From the NCBI RefSeq assembly GCF_030848475.1, contig NZ_JAVDDS010000003.1:1-64000 (forward strand): a DNA stretch of 64,000 nucleotides, written 5' to 3'. Shown here in pieces: positions 1-9,082 of this stretch; the first letter of the stretch is position 1; each line of letters starts with the position of its first letter. The notes under the pieces were generated by a model that saw only the letters and a list, made by a program, of their open reading frames with translations, was not told where the DNA came from and did not search any database. This DNA comes from Herbivorax alkaliphila. Its GTDB lineage: Bacteria > Bacillota > Clostridia > Acetivibrionales > Acetivibrionaceae. Position numbers and translations under genes: made by a program.

Positions 1-177
1 ATATTTATAGTTTAGAGTAGTATTTTTACAAAGTCAAATTTGTAAAACTTTTTATGAATTTTATAAAAAATAAAATCAACTCTTTACTATTTGCGTAAAA
101 GAAAATATAATTAAGTATATAGTATTTTTAACTTATATTTGGGGAATCAGTAATGGCTAAGAAATAATATCTAATTT

Positions 178-249
178 TCATCGTCTAAAATCCTCTAAAT
201 CATCGGGATTTTGTCCTTGAGAATAGGTCGTTATTTCTAAGGCACTCAT
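178..249 (-). other. short open frame in the left-edge intergenic region, possible gene relic
   Basis: Positions 1-284 hold no full gene. On the minus strand a 23-codon ATG frame reads with coding-like composition (…YSQGQNPDDLEDFRR, then stop), but it has no clear ribosome binding site. It could be the C-terminal tail of a lost gene or chance. The rest of this stretch is AT-rich and shows nothing recognisable beyond the ribosome binding site of the next gene. Confidence 0.15.
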
Positions 250-284
250 TAGCTTTTTAATAAATTACGACTGGAGATGTTTTT

Positions 285-1268
285 GTGAGAATTTCTGGCA
301 TAACTTATACACAAAGAAAACGTAGAATGCCAAAAAAATTTATTATCTCAGTAATATTAATATTATTGTTAGCCGCTTTGGTTATATCAGCTATTTCCGT
401 ATATACTGCATGGGATTTAACAAGACCTGAAAAGTTGGACTTACCTGTTTTTTCAGCAAACATTGTTCCTGAATACGACAGTGTATCCTTTAAAGATATA
501 AACGATGAGCTTACTTTAAGGGGCTGGTTTTTTGATGCACCTGAAAGTAACAGCACAGTCATTCTAGCTCATGGCTACGGTCAAAACAGACTACCTTTTG
601 GGGAAAATACCATTGAATTAATTAAAAGCTTTTTAAATGAAGGATATAACCTTTTGACTTTTGATTTTAGAAACTCTGGAGAGTCTGAAGGTAAAATAAC
701 ATCTGTAGGCTACCTTGAAAAATATGATTTACTTGGTGCAATTGAATATGCTAAAAGAAGGGGTTCTGATGAAATAATACTTTTTGGGGTTTCTATGGGA
801 GCCTCAACAAGTATTCTGGCCGCTGCTGAAAGCCAAGATGTAGATGCAGTGATAGCAGACAGTCCTTTTTCTGACCTTACCATGTACTTAAATGAAAACC
901 TCAGCGTATGGAGCAACTTACCTTCTATACCCTTTGATAAAACCACTTTACTTGCTGTAAAACTTGTATCAGGTGTAGATACTAATGACGTAAGTCCAGT
1001 AGATGATATAGATAAAATTTCACCAAGACCTGTATTGCTGATTCACAGCACAGATGACGAAACAATACCTGCCAAACACAGTCGCCTGCTCAAAGATGCT
1101 TCAGATAGCACTGTAGAACTCTGGGAAACATCCGGTGCAAGTCATATTAAAACTTATGAAGAATATCCTTATGAATATATAAAAAGAATATTTGACTTTC
1201 TAAAAATTAATGAAGAAGAATCAGAAGAAGAATCAGAGGAAGCCTCAACTACTTCTTCTGATCAATAA
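285..1268 (+). CDS. membrane-anchored alpha/beta hydrolase
   Basis: A 327-residue protein with one N-terminal membrane helix (about residues 18-42) followed by an alpha/beta-hydrolase domain facing outward. Visible catalytic features are the HG oxyanion motif (H96-G97), the nucleophile elbow GVSMG (S170), an acid near D257 (HSTDD) and H287 (GASH). The tail is Glu/Ser-rich. It resembles the YqkD/YfhR-type serine hydrolases of Bacillota; the substrate is unknown. The GTG start at 285 is chosen because GGAG lies 8 bases upstream; an ATG at 327 lacks a good site. Its 3' end overlaps the convergent fliT-like gene by 20 bp. Confidence 0.85.
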   Translation: MRISGITYTQRKRRMPKKFIISVILILLLAALVISAISVYTAWDLTRPEKLDLPVFSANIVPEYDSVSFKDINDELTLRGWFFDAPESNSTVILAHGYGQNRLPFGENTIELIKSFLNEGYNLLTFDFRNSGESEGKITSVGYLEKYDLLGAIEYAKRRGSDEIILFGVSMGASTSILAAAESQDVDAVIADSPFSDLTMYLNENLSVWSNLPSIPFDKTTLLAVKLVSGVDTNDVSPVDDIDKISPRPVLLIHSTDDETIPAKHSRLLKDASDSTVELWETSGASHIKTYEEYPYEYIKRIFDFLKINEEESEEESEEASTTSSDQ

Positions 1269-1737
1269 AATATGACGATGCTCTCTTGTCTGAACCTTGG
1301 CTGTAAACATTATTGGCTTTTCTGCCTTGATTTATTTTTTTTATCTTTCCTCCCAAGCCACCAAGTATATCTTTTATTTTTTCGCTATTTTGTTTCTCAA
1401 CTTCACCAATCTCTTGAAGTATTCCTTTTATTTCACCTGTCAACTTTTGAAGTTCTTCAGCCTCTTTTACATTTGAAGTCTCCAGATTATCCAAGCTTTC
1501 AATTTTAAACTCCTGCTTAATTTTTTTATAACAGGCTCTAAAATCTTCATCGTTTTTATTTATTTCTTCAATTTTCTTTTGCTTGTCATCTAGTAGCTTC
1601 TCAAGACCTTCCACACCTTCTTTTTCTATTAACTCAGCTTGAGCCTTAGTCAGATAAAGTATGTCTTTTACTTTCCTTTGCTTTTCCTTTGAAATCTCTG
1701 TAAGTCTTCTAAGGTACTTCTTAAGTTGATTATCCAT
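1249..1737 (-). CDS. FliT/FlgN-like flagellar chaperone
   Basis: About 162 residues, almost entirely charged heptad-rich helix, last gene of the fliD-fliS cluster. Position after fliS and the coiled-coil character fit a FliT-type export chaperone (FliT binds FliD in other bacteria), but no diagnostic motif is visible. The frame opens at 1755 with an ATG overlapping the fliS stop, but GGGAGAG sits 9 bases before the ATG at 1737, so that start is preferred. The last codons overlap the convergent hydrolase gene. The assignment rests on context. Confidence 0.6.
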   Translation of the reverse strand: MDNQLKKYLRRLTEISKEKQRKVKDILYLTKAQAELIEKEGVEGLEKLLDDKQKKIEEINKNDEDFRACYKKIKQEFKIESLDNLETSNVKEAEELQKLTGEIKGILQEIGEVEKQNSEKIKDILGGLGGKIKKINQGRKANNVYSQGSDKRASSYFIDQKK

Positions 1738-1754
1738 TGTATAATTCTCTCCCA

Positions 1755-2153
1755 TTAGCCGCTCTGGGCTTTTTTATTTTTGTTTTTAGCAATTTTTATA
1801 GCCTGAGACCAAGTATCTCTCAATTCTTTTACCATATTTAATACTTCTTCAACAATTGAAGCTTCCTTTTTCACATTGGCTTCTAAAAGCTGCCTGTGCA
1901 TATAATCATATAAAAGCTCCAACTGCTGCGAAACCTCATAATTCATATCTAAAGTATTTTGAAACTCTGCAATTATTGCTTGAGCTTTTATTATTGCTGT
2001 ATTAGCTTTCTCGATTTTTTTGTCGTTTAAAGCCATCTGTGCCTGCATTAAAAATTTAACAAGACCATTATATAACATAAGAGTTAATTCTTCACTGCTT
2101 GCTGTATAAACTGTGTTTTCCTTATATTGCCCATATGGGTTACTGTTCATCAT
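1755..2153 (-). CDS. fliS: flagellar export chaperone FliS
   Basis: A 132-residue all-helical protein beginning MMNSNPYGQYKEN, the conserved N-terminal signature of FliS, followed by the EELTLMLYNGLVKFL helix and the MNYEVSQQLELLYDYM core. FliS binds the C-terminal helix of flagellin in the cytoplasm and keeps it unpolymerised until export. The frame extends to 2168, but GGAGGGG lies 6 bases before the ATG at 2153. It is downstream of fliD and coupled to the fliT-like gene by a TAATG overlap. Confidence 0.95.
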   Translation of the reverse strand: MMNSNPYGQYKENTVYTASSEELTLMLYNGLVKFLMQAQMALNDKKIEKANTAIIKAQAIIAEFQNTLDMNYEVSQQLELLYDYMHRQLLEANVKKEASIVEEVLNMVKELRDTWSQAIKIAKNKNKKAQSG

Positions 2154-2186
2154 TAAAGACCCCTCCAAATTCTCTTTGTAAAGATT

Positions 2187-4109
2187 TTATATTCCTAGTT
2201 GCTGCATAAGCCATTCAGATTGGCTCTGCATTTGGTTTAACATTTTTTCCATAGTAGCAAATCTTTGATAGTATGATTCCTCTCTTTGATGCATTCTATC
2301 AATCATTCTTTCAATTGTAGAGTCTTTTCGGTTTATTTCATTTTCTATTGTATTGTTAAACTCAGTTGTGTCTCCTACTATACCTGCTCTTTCAAGCAAT
2401 TCCCCTTTTCTTCCATCCGACCCTCTGGTAATTCTTATATTTTGATCTAGTATGTTATGTATTCTTTGAGTTATTCCACTTTCATTATACCTTTCAATCA
2501 TTTTTTCACCATCACCAGCAACATCATTTTCAGAATGTTGTGAGGTATTTGTAAATAAATTAACCACTTCATTGAAATTATTATTAAGAGCTTCTCTTAA
2601 TTTTTCTTCATCAATGTTAAGTTTACCCCTTTCAAAATATGCACCAGTTGTTATTCCTACATCAAAAATACTTATAGAAGAACCTTCCACATTGTCAAAT
2701 AACGCTCTTCTCATATCATTAACCATTCCAGACAATAACCTGTCATTATTCAACAATCCTGATTTGGCCTTTTCTTCCCATTTTTCAATCTCATCATCAC
2801 TCATAGCTTCTCTTTGTTCTCTTGTAAGAGGTCTATAGTCCCTATCTCTTTTTTCATTTATTAAACCATTTGTTTCATCTAAAATGTCATTGTAGCTTTC
2901 AACAAAACCTTTAATATTATCAACTACAGCATCTACGTCATTGTTAATATCAATTGTTACCGGCTCTGTTGAAATTCCATTTAATGAAAATTGCACTCCA
3001 TCAATTGTAAACTCATTACTGCTTCTTTTCATGTTTTCCACGCCATTTAATGTAAACTCCGCATCTGTTCCCTCACTATATGTCCCATCAACAATCCCCA
3101 ATGATTTTAACAGTCCATTTTCATCACTTGTGTCTTCAAAGGTAATTGAAGATGCTGCACCTTCAACTGTAGATGTCAAATTAAATTTGTCATTTAAAGA
3201 ATCATACTGCATCCTTACACCAGCATCACTATAATTTATCGCATTCATAACATCTCTTATATTTGCATCTTCATAACTCTTGCCCACATCTATAACTGTG
3301 TCATTTATTGTGAAAACAACATTTTCTTCTGGATTATCTATATCTAGGCTATTAATAAAATTATTTTTAATGCTGTCAAGTCCTGATATTAAGGATATTC
3401 TATTGCTGGTATTGTCTTCTGGTGCAAACCCCAATTTTTCAAGACCACCTGACGCATTGCCACCATCAGCCAACATTAAAGTACTTCCATTTAAAAGCAC
3501 ATCAAACTCTATTCTTCCTTCTTCGCTGGAAACTTCTATTTTCCCTGCCCCAAATGCATCTGCTAATGAAGCATTAATACCATCAACCATATCATTAATA
3601 TCACTGTAATTTTCTAAATCAATAGTTTTTGTAACTCCATCTAAAGTGACATTAATAGATCTTTCACTTAATTCAAAATCATCTACAGCTTCACTTCCAA
3701 TTATATTTCTGGTAATGTTTGAAGCACCCTCAATTTTAGCACCTGACGCCAATGCTTCAACCTCTATACTGTGTGTTCCGCTTTCTGCTGATGAATCTGC
3801 AACTGCTGTGGCTACTGCTTCATTACTTGAATTTATATCAAATGAACTAAAAGCAGATGGAGATCTGAAATTTGTTTCAGGTTTTAAAAGGTTAAAATAT
3901 TCATCAGAAAACCCTCTAAGCTTATTTGTAATATCCCTATATGCATCTCTTTCCCACTCTAATAATTGTTTATCTTGCTCAACTCTGCCTACTTTCATTT
4001 TTTCAGCTCGCATCATTTGACTTATCATATGATCTGTATCAATTCCTGATGCAAGACCTGAAAATCTTAATTGATTGTTATCCATTCCTGTCATTCCATG
4101 TACTGGCAT
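2187..4109 (-). CDS. fliD: flagellar filament cap protein FliD (HAP2)
   Basis: A 640-residue protein. The FliD N-terminal domain is seen in the first 100 residues (LRFSGLASGIDTDHMISQMM…) and the FliD C-terminal coiled domain at about residues 350-630, ending MNQMQSQSEWLMQQLGI. Between them are hook-IN-like repeats (VTLDGVTKTIDLENYSD; FTINDTVIDVGKSYEDA). It forms the cap that guides flagellin assembly at the filament tip. GAGGAGGT precedes the ATG. It lies three bases after flaG in one transcript. The middle part is acidic, like the flagellins in this window. Confidence 0.96.
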   Translation of the reverse strand: MPVHGMTGMDNNQLRFSGLASGIDTDHMISQMMRAEKMKVGRVEQDKQLLEWERDAYRDITNKLRGFSDEYFNLLKPETNFRSPSAFSSFDINSSNEAVATAVADSSAESGTHSIEVEALASGAKIEGASNITRNIIGSEAVDDFELSERSINVTLDGVTKTIDLENYSDINDMVDGINASLADAFGAGKIEVSSEEGRIEFDVLLNGSTLMLADGGNASGGLEKLGFAPEDNTSNRISLISGLDSIKNNFINSLDIDNPEENVVFTINDTVIDVGKSYEDANIRDVMNAINYSDAGVRMQYDSLNDKFNLTSTVEGAASSITFEDTSDENGLLKSLGIVDGTYSEGTDAEFTLNGVENMKRSSNEFTIDGVQFSLNGISTEPVTIDINNDVDAVVDNIKGFVESYNDILDETNGLINEKRDRDYRPLTREQREAMSDDEIEKWEEKAKSGLLNNDRLLSGMVNDMRRALFDNVEGSSISIFDVGITTGAYFERGKLNIDEEKLREALNNNFNEVVNLFTNTSQHSENDVAGDGEKMIERYNESGITQRIHNILDQNIRITRGSDGRKGELLERAGIVGDTTEFNNTIENEINRKDSTIERMIDRMHQREESYYQRFATMEKMLNQMQSQSEWLMQQLGI

Positions 4110-4112
4110 GAT

Positions 4113-4487
4113 TTACCTCCTCTCATCTACTATTATGCCGGCTAATTCAAACATTTTTGCCACCATATCTAAAATTTTTTCAGATGGAATTTCTCTCACA
4201 ACTTCATCTGTCTCTTGGTTAATAACTTTAACCATTATTTCTTTTGTTCCCTCATGTATGGAAAATTCCAATTGAGTTTTAGTTCCTACTATTGATTTGT
4301 TTGCTTTTTCAATGGCATCAATAAGTACATTCTCCGAAATATCTACATTCTTTTGATTAGGATTGCTTTTCTTTGTATCCGTGTTATTATTCTCTAGGTT
4401 GCTTTTTTTGGCACCAGTAACATCTCGTGTTGTATCCTGGCTGTTTTTTGATTGCATTGCAGTAGCATCCATGCTATCAATTTTCAT
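4113..4487 (-). CDS. flaG: FlaG family flagellar protein
   Basis: A 124-residue protein with a polar N-terminal half rich in Asn/Lys/Ser and a conserved C-terminal FlaG domain (residues about 62-124: LEFSIHEGTKEIMVKV, then a VIN..TDEVVREIPSEK segment). FlaG proteins lie next to fliD in many flagellar operons and influence filament length; the mechanism is not settled. GGAGGG precedes the ATG, and fliD follows after three bases, so the two are probably co-translated. Confidence 0.9.
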   Translation of the reverse strand: MKIDSMDATAMQSKNSQDTTRDVTGAKKSNLENNNTDTKKSNPNQKNVDISENVLIDAIEKANKSIVGTKTQLEFSIHEGTKEIMVKVINQETDEVVREIPSEKILDMVAKMFELAGIIVDERR

Positions 4488-4593
4488 AAATATCCCTCCG
4501 TGATTTTCTTCTCACTATTATTATCGGATTTTTATCTCACCTAGTTTACAATTAATTTCAGAACAGGGGAAGGATTTTCTTATATTTCATCAT

Positions 4594-4622
4594 AGAAAAA
4601 AGGGGTAACCCCCTTACCTTAA
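4594..4622 (-). terminator. putative Rho-independent terminator after yjfB
   Basis: On the minus strand a short stem (GGTAA/TTACC around GGGGG) is followed by CCTTTTTTC. It lies just past the yjfB stop and before flaG. The stem is short, so this is tentative. Confidence 0.4.
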
Positions 4623-4648
4623 GGCAAGAAAATCACCCTTTCTGATTT

Positions 4649-4846
4649 TTAAATGTTCACATCAATATTTTTACCTAAGCTTGGATTTACAGCCTGCTCC
4701 ATCTGTTTTGTGTTTTGATTCAGCATCTGGGTCATATCCTGCATCTGCCTTTTTCCTGTGTCCATTGCCATTTTTAATACTGAAATTGAAGCCTGCTGCT
4801 TAATTTGTGATTGACTCAGCATAGTTGACATTGCTGCAACATCCAT
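4649..4846 (-). CDS. YjfB family putative motility protein
   Basis: A 65-residue protein starting MDVAAMSTMLSQSQIKQQAS and ending GKNIDVNI. This matches the YjfB family of small proteins seen in motility loci and under sigma-D in Bacillus. The role is unknown. A ribosome binding site (AAGGAG) is present. Upstream is the 120-residue hypothetical gene, downstream flaG-fliD. Confidence 0.8.
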   Translation of the reverse strand: MDVAAMSTMLSQSQIKQQASISVLKMAMDTGKRQMQDMTQMLNQNTKQMEQAVNPSLGKNIDVNI

Positions 4847-4887
4847 TTTATCAACTCCTTTACCCTATCCATTGTCCATAGCACTAC

Positions 4888-5250
4888 CTAATCAGACAAA
4901 GATTTTTCAATTTCAGATTTCCAGTCTGAAAATGTTGGAAGCATTTCATTTGTAATACTCTCTTTTAAATTAGATTCAGTTTTATTTTCATAATTCTCCA
5001 CAACTTTATTCATAGAGTCTTTAACTTTAGATGTAAGAGCGTCTATTTGACTTTCTGGAAGTTCTTCCTGCATTTTTTGCATTACCTTTTCAATACATGC
5101 AACCCCCTGCATGGTATCTTCTAAAACTAACAATGCTTCTTCATATCGCAGTTCTGAAAGTTGCTTTTGTACATGAGTGATTCCTTTCTCCATTGTTTCA
5201 AGTAGCGGAAATATCTGCTTTACAACCTCGGTATTCTTGTTCATCGACAT
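4888..5250 (-). CDS. hypothetical helical protein in the flagellar locus
   Basis: I do not recognise this 120-residue protein. It is predicted all helix, acidic, with no signal peptide or Cys (apart from one) and no catalytic motif. Heptad-like Leu/Met spacing suggests a coiled coil. GGGGG lies four bases before the ATG at 5250. Its place just upstream of yjfB, flaG and fliD suggests a motility accessory or chaperone role. This is inference from context. Confidence 0.65.
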   Translation of the reverse strand: MSMNKNTEVVKQIFPLLETMEKGITHVQKQLSELRYEEALLVLEDTMQGVACIEKVMQKMQEELPESQIDALTSKVKDSMNKVVENYENKTESNLKESITNEMLPTFSDWKSEIEKSLSD

Positions 5251-5367
5251 TCAACCCCCTTTGTCTTTCCTGTATTATAGAAAGACCTGAACGGAAAATT
5301 TTAAATTTCTTTGTTTTTTTATTATATCGTCAAATTTCCTTAAATTCCTTATCACTTTTTCAAAAAG

Positions 5368-5415
5368 ACAGAAAGACAGGGGGACAGACAGGGGGACGGT
5401 TCTCTTGTCTCATCC
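5368..5415. repeat. degenerate copy of the GGGGACGGTTCTC palindromic repeat
   Basis: Contains the family core GGGGGACGGTTCTCTTGTCTC preceded by a short duplication of GACAGGGGGACAGACAGG; only one arm is well preserved. It lies in a 580-base gene-free stretch (5251-5833) whose second half, from 5576, is the start of the large duplicated segment. A further degenerate arm is at about 5714-5745. Confidence 0.6.
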
Positions 5416-5833
5416 ATATTCCTAATTAATTACAACATTTCTCGTGTCTGACTTCCAATCTACATGGACTCCTAATGCTTTTGCCATATATCTAGGTTAT
5501 CTCTCATTATTTCCATAGATTGTTCTGAAAATCATTTACAAAAACATACGCTTATATTCTTATCAAAACGCCTTCCTATAAGGTTTTTAGACATCCTTTG
5601 TAATGGCAAATAAACTTTAACAGTTTTTGTTCAATAAGATTTTACGATATTTACCATTAATTGTCAATCAGGTGTATAAATAACGACATTTGCACAAGCC
5701 CAAAAAAATAAAAATGAGACAAGAGAATCACCTCCATGTCTCACATGTTTTATAATCTATTTTTAAAAAATTTGCTGTCACTAATCACCTTTGCAAAAAA
5801 TAAATTTCCTGTTAAATCCTACGCTCTAAAAAA

Positions 5834-6793
5834 TTAGCTTTGTAGTTCTTCTTTTATTTTTATTACTGTCTCTTTATCTAACTCTGTTATTTTTGCAATA
5901 AAGTCTACATCTGCACCCTCTTTTATTGCTTCCCTCGCTACCTTAAGTGCTTTTTTCCTTTCGCTTTCTTTTGCAATAGCTGGATTGTATAATGATGTTA
6001 ACATAGTTTCAACCTCCTTCTCCACTTGTTTATATTCTCCATATTTATTATATATATAATCTGATATACTTTTTAGCACCAATAATATTCTCTCAAAATC
6101 ACTTGATTTTATTTCTTCCTCCTCATATAACTCTGCTGACCTTTTTCCTACACTTTCAATTACTTTTATCAGTTTATTAAATTCAATTTTTATAAGCTGA
6201 GCTTTCTCTTCATGTGCTTTACTGCTGTTTGAAATATTCTCTATTGCCTTTCGTGTATTAAATACCTGAAATGGCAACAATGCATACATTTTCTTATTTA
6301 TTAACTCCTCTTGAGTGTATTCCCAATACTTCATTGTTGGAAATTCATATTGTTCTATGCTTCCATCTGGCTTTCTTATTTTTAGCACTATCATGTCTTT
6401 TATGTTTTGATTTTCTTCTAAATATATCACTGACTGCTTTGGAAAATCCAGTACTATTTCTTCTCCTTCTTGGTTACATGTCAATTCCAATGCTTTTTCA
6501 AAACCATATCTAAACATCCTTATTGCCATCATTTTATCATTTTGTGTCTGAAATTCTATGTGGTAATTTACCGAGCGTTTTTCACTCTGAACTGTTATGA
6601 ACATGTCTCCTTGAATCTTCTTTAAGTTATCTTGAAAAAACTCTCCATTACCATATTCTATTTTCACTTTTTTATAGTCATAATTTTCATCAAATAACCC
6701 ATTTAATAAATTCACTGTGACCTTTTTTGATAACTTAAACATTACCTTCATCATCTGATCAAGTTTTATCTTTTCTTTCTTTTTGTTATTCAT
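5834..6793 (-). CDS. Rpn-family PD-(D/E)XK nuclease / putative transposase
   Basis: A 319-residue protein of the Rpn family (recombination-promoting nuclease, related to YhgA/transposase_31). Active-site-like residues, numbered from the GTG five codons upstream of this start, are D68 in GDMFI and the E-x-Q pair E85/Q87 in YHIEFQTQ, the PD-(D/E)XQ variant usual in this family. The C-terminus is the charged helix typical of the group (KEGADVDFIAKITELDKE). Start at 6793 because GGGGGAG lies 6 bases upstream. It interrupts the flagellar gene run, and fragments of related genes lie at 10835-10945 and 11280-11405. Some Rpn proteins raise RecA-independent recombination in E. coli. Confidence 0.8.
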   Translation of the reverse strand: MNNKKKEKIKLDQMMKVMFKLSKKVTVNLLNGLFDENYDYKKVKIEYGNGEFFQDNLKKIQGDMFITVQSEKRSVNYHIEFQTQNDKMMAIRMFRYGFEKALELTCNQEGEEIVLDFPKQSVIYLEENQNIKDMIVLKIRKPDGSIEQYEFPTMKYWEYTQEELINKKMYALLPFQVFNTRKAIENISNSSKAHEEKAQLIKIEFNKLIKVIESVGKRSAELYEEEEIKSSDFERILLVLKSISDYIYNKYGEYKQVEKEVETMLTSLYNPAIAKESERKKALKVAREAIKEGADVDFIAKITELDKETVIKIKEELQS

Positions 6794-6980
6794 TTCAAAC
6801 TCCCCCACTTGCTTATATTATACCATATTCAATTTATTCACTGCAAATTTTAAGTTTTACAGTGTTTTACGAGCCAACCTTTAGAATAGTTTTAAGCTTC
6901 TTGTTAAGCAAAAACTAAAACAAGGGAACTTGCCATTCCCTTCTCCGTCCTTCGAGTGATTTTTCTGTTTATTCAAGTAC

Positions 6981-7028
6981 AAAAAGTGAGACAGGAGAAC
7001 CGTCCCCCTGTCTCACTGTCTCACTTTT
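6981..7028. repeat. GGGGACGGTTCTC-family palindromic repeat after flagellin A
   Basis: AAAGTGAGACAGG…GTCCCCCTGTCTCAC forms a hairpin with flanking AAAGTGAGAC/GTCTCACTTT. It lies just past the flagellin A stop codon, where it could end the transcript. The same element lies after flagellin B. Confidence 0.75.
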
Positions 7029-7038
7029 GAAATGGAAT

Positions 7039-8889
7039 TTATCCTAGTAATTGAAGCACTCCTTGTGGTGCTTGGTTTGCCTGAGCAAGCATTGCTTGAG
7101 CAGCTTGTTGAAGTATGTTTTGTTTTGTAAATTCCATCATTTCTTGAGCCATGTCTACGTCTCTGATTCTGCTTTCAGCAGCTTGTAAGTTTTCTGCTGA
7201 ATTATCAAGGTTAGAGATTGTATGCTCAAGTCTATTTTGGTATGCTCCTAAATCAGATCTTTGAGCTGATACTGTTTCTATTGCATCGTTTATTACACTT
7301 ACAGCTGCAGTCGCTTTTTCATGATCTGATACGTCCAATGCATATTCTGTTCCTGTATTTGTTGTTCCGTCTGTTACTTCTTTTATATCTACATAGTTGG
7401 CTTCTGCTCCATTGTTAGCTGTAACAGTTCCACCAGTTTCAGTTCCAGTTATTCCTAGAGCATTTGATCTCATGTCATCTAACTCTATAGACATACTTTG
7501 AGCAGTATTAGCACCAATTTGAAGGTTAGCTGTGAAAGAACTGCTTCTTCCGCCATCTTCAACGGATACAGAACAGTTTCCATCTTCACCATTTTCAGCT
7601 GCTACAATATTAACCTGTGTTGCAGTGTCTTCATCAACTTCAACAGTGTAATTATCAGTGCTGTGTGAGTTTAGCTGACTAGCTACTGTTGTAGCCAATG
7701 CTTCCTCTACTGTTCCTCCACTTTCTGCTACTCCATATGCTTCACCAAGACTGATTCCTATAGCCGAACCTGTGTATGGACCATCAACTGGATTATAAAA
7801 CTCAAACTGCTGACCGTCAACAGTGAATCCTGTACCTACCAGCTCATCAAGAGAATCTGCATCTGTATAACTAGCTAAATCAATATTGATTTCTGCTGCT
7901 GTATATTCTGTACTACCTACCTGTGCATCAACAGCACCGGCTAAAACATCTTGATCAGCTGTCTCTGCTATGTAACCTTGGTCACCGTAATATTCGCCGC
8001 CATCATCCTCACCTAATGCATATACTGCAAATTCATTATCAGCAACACCATTTATAACAGTGGTAAAACCAGTACCACCGCCAACAACATTAGTATGAGT
8101 AGCTGCATAATTGCCAGAAAGCACATCATTTTCTGCAATTATTTCATTTAATGCATTTGCAATTGCTTCTGTTGCATCTGCATCTTCTACTTCACCATTA
8201 AAATTTAAAGTTGCAGAATTTCCTGTTACACTGTCAGTGTCTAAAGCCATAGTATCATCATCTAGACTATCATCTTGAGAAAATGTAACGGTTATTTGTT
8301 CTCCCTGAATGGTCATTTGAAGTGTATCTCCATCACCTACATTAATGCAATCAGTACCACTAACATCAACAGTATCAATTTCAACCAATTGAGCTGCCTG
8401 AGTGTGGTCAGTCTCGCCACCTTCAGGACTGCTTTGTGTTATAAGTCCTGATGCCTCAAGTCTTGATACTCCTCCACCGTCTAACAATTTCTGTGTGTTA
8501 AACTCAGTGGTATTACCTATTCTGTTAATCTCAGAAGATAACTGATTTATTTCCTTCTGAATTTCCTCACGGTCTACACCAACATTGGTATCATTGGCTG
8601 ATTGAACTGTCAACTCTCTCATTCTTTGAAGAATAGAATGAGTTTCATTTAAAGCACCTTCTGCAGTTTGAATCATGGAAATACCGTCTTGAGCATTTCT
8701 TGACGCTTGACTCAATCCTCTTATCTGACCTCTCATTTTCTCAGATATTGCAAGACCTGCTGCGTCATCCCCTGCTCTGTTGATTCTAAATCCTGAGGAT
8801 AACTTTTCCATTGATTTTGAGCCTGCATTGTTTGTGATTCCCAATTGTCTGTGAGTGTTCATTGCCATTAGATTATTGTTGATACGCAT
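7039..8889 (-). CDS. flagellin A
   Basis: A 616-residue flagellin. Residues 1-150 ([20 protein letters not shown]…) and the last 115 residues (…[20 protein letters not shown], ending GVLQLLG) are the D0/D1 helices that form the filament core. The middle, about residues 150-500, is a large surface domain with no lysine, many Asp/Glu and hook-IN-like repeats ([12 protein letters not shown]). No HExxH protease motif is present. The ends are almost identical to flagellin B, differing for example at QEMMEF against DEMMEF, whereas the middle carries clustered differences. The start has CAAGGAGG upstream, which is also a likely CsrA site. Confidence 0.97.
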   Translation of the reverse strand: MRINNNLMAMNTHRQLGITNNAGSKSMEKLSSGFRINRAGDDAAGLAISEKMRGQIRGLSQASRNAQDGISMIQTAEGALNETHSILQRMRELTVQSANDTNVGVDREEIQKEINQLSSEINRIGNTTEFNTQKLLDGGGVSRLEASGLITQSSPEGGETDHTQAAQLVEIDTVDVSGTDCINVGDGDTLQMTIQGEQITVTFSQDDSLDDDTMALDTDSVTGNSATLNFNGEVEDADATEAIANALNEIIAENDVLSGNYAATHTNVVGGGTGFTTVINGVADNEFAVYALGEDDGGEYYGDQGYIAETADQDVLAGAVDAQVGSTEYTAAEINIDLASYTDADSLDELVGTGFTVDGQQFEFYNPVDGPYTGSAIGISLGEAYGVAESGGTVEEALATTVASQLNSHSTDNYTVEVDEDTATQVNIVAAENGEDGNCSVSVEDGGRSSSFTANLQIGANTAQSMSIELDDMRSNALGITGTETGGTVTANNGAEANYVDIKEVTDGTTNTGTEYALDVSDHEKATAAVSVINDAIETVSAQRSDLGAYQNRLEHTISNLDNSAENLQAAESRIRDVDMAQEMMEFTKQNILQQAAQAMLAQANQAPQGVLQLLG

Positions 8890-8896
8890 ATAAAAT

Positions 8897-8938
8897 ACCT
8901 CCTTGTTTTTTTAAGAATCAATCATCCTTGATTGATTC
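8897..8938 (-). promoter_or_regulatory. CsrA-type binding hairpin plus Shine-Dalgarno, flagellin A leader
   Basis: On the minus strand GAATCAATC and GATTGATTC pair perfectly (9 bp) and expose the loop AAGGAT, the ARGGA core bound by CsrA. A second GGA is in the Shine-Dalgarno CAAGGAGG 13 bases further on. The two-site arrangement, one in a hairpin and one over the ribosome binding site, matches the known hag leader of Bacillus subtilis. Confidence 0.6.
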
Positions 8939-9008
8939 AGTTTTGGTTTATATATAACAAGTCTTCGGCCGCAAGGCTTATTACCAATAAAAGATTTTCT
9001 TATTTTAT

Positions 9009-9035
9009 ATATCGTTATAAAATGAATTTAACTTA
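9009..9035 (-). promoter_or_regulatory. sigma-D-like promoter of flagellin A
   Basis: On the minus strand TAAG (9035-9032), 15 bases, then AACGATAT (9016-9009). Compared with the sigma-D consensus TAAA-N15-GCCGATAT this keeps three of four and six of eight positions. The same bases occur before flagellin B at 13479-13505. A GC-rich hairpin (the left-copy version of AAGCCTT…AAGGCTT) follows in the leader. Confidence 0.5.
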
Positions 9036-9082
9036 ATACTTTTATAGGAAAAAATGAATTGTATAAAAAAATCTAAGACCTG

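Noticed and set aside
7039-8889. Flagellinolysin (protease domain in the flagellin centre)
   Set aside because: No HExxH motif is present in either flagellin.
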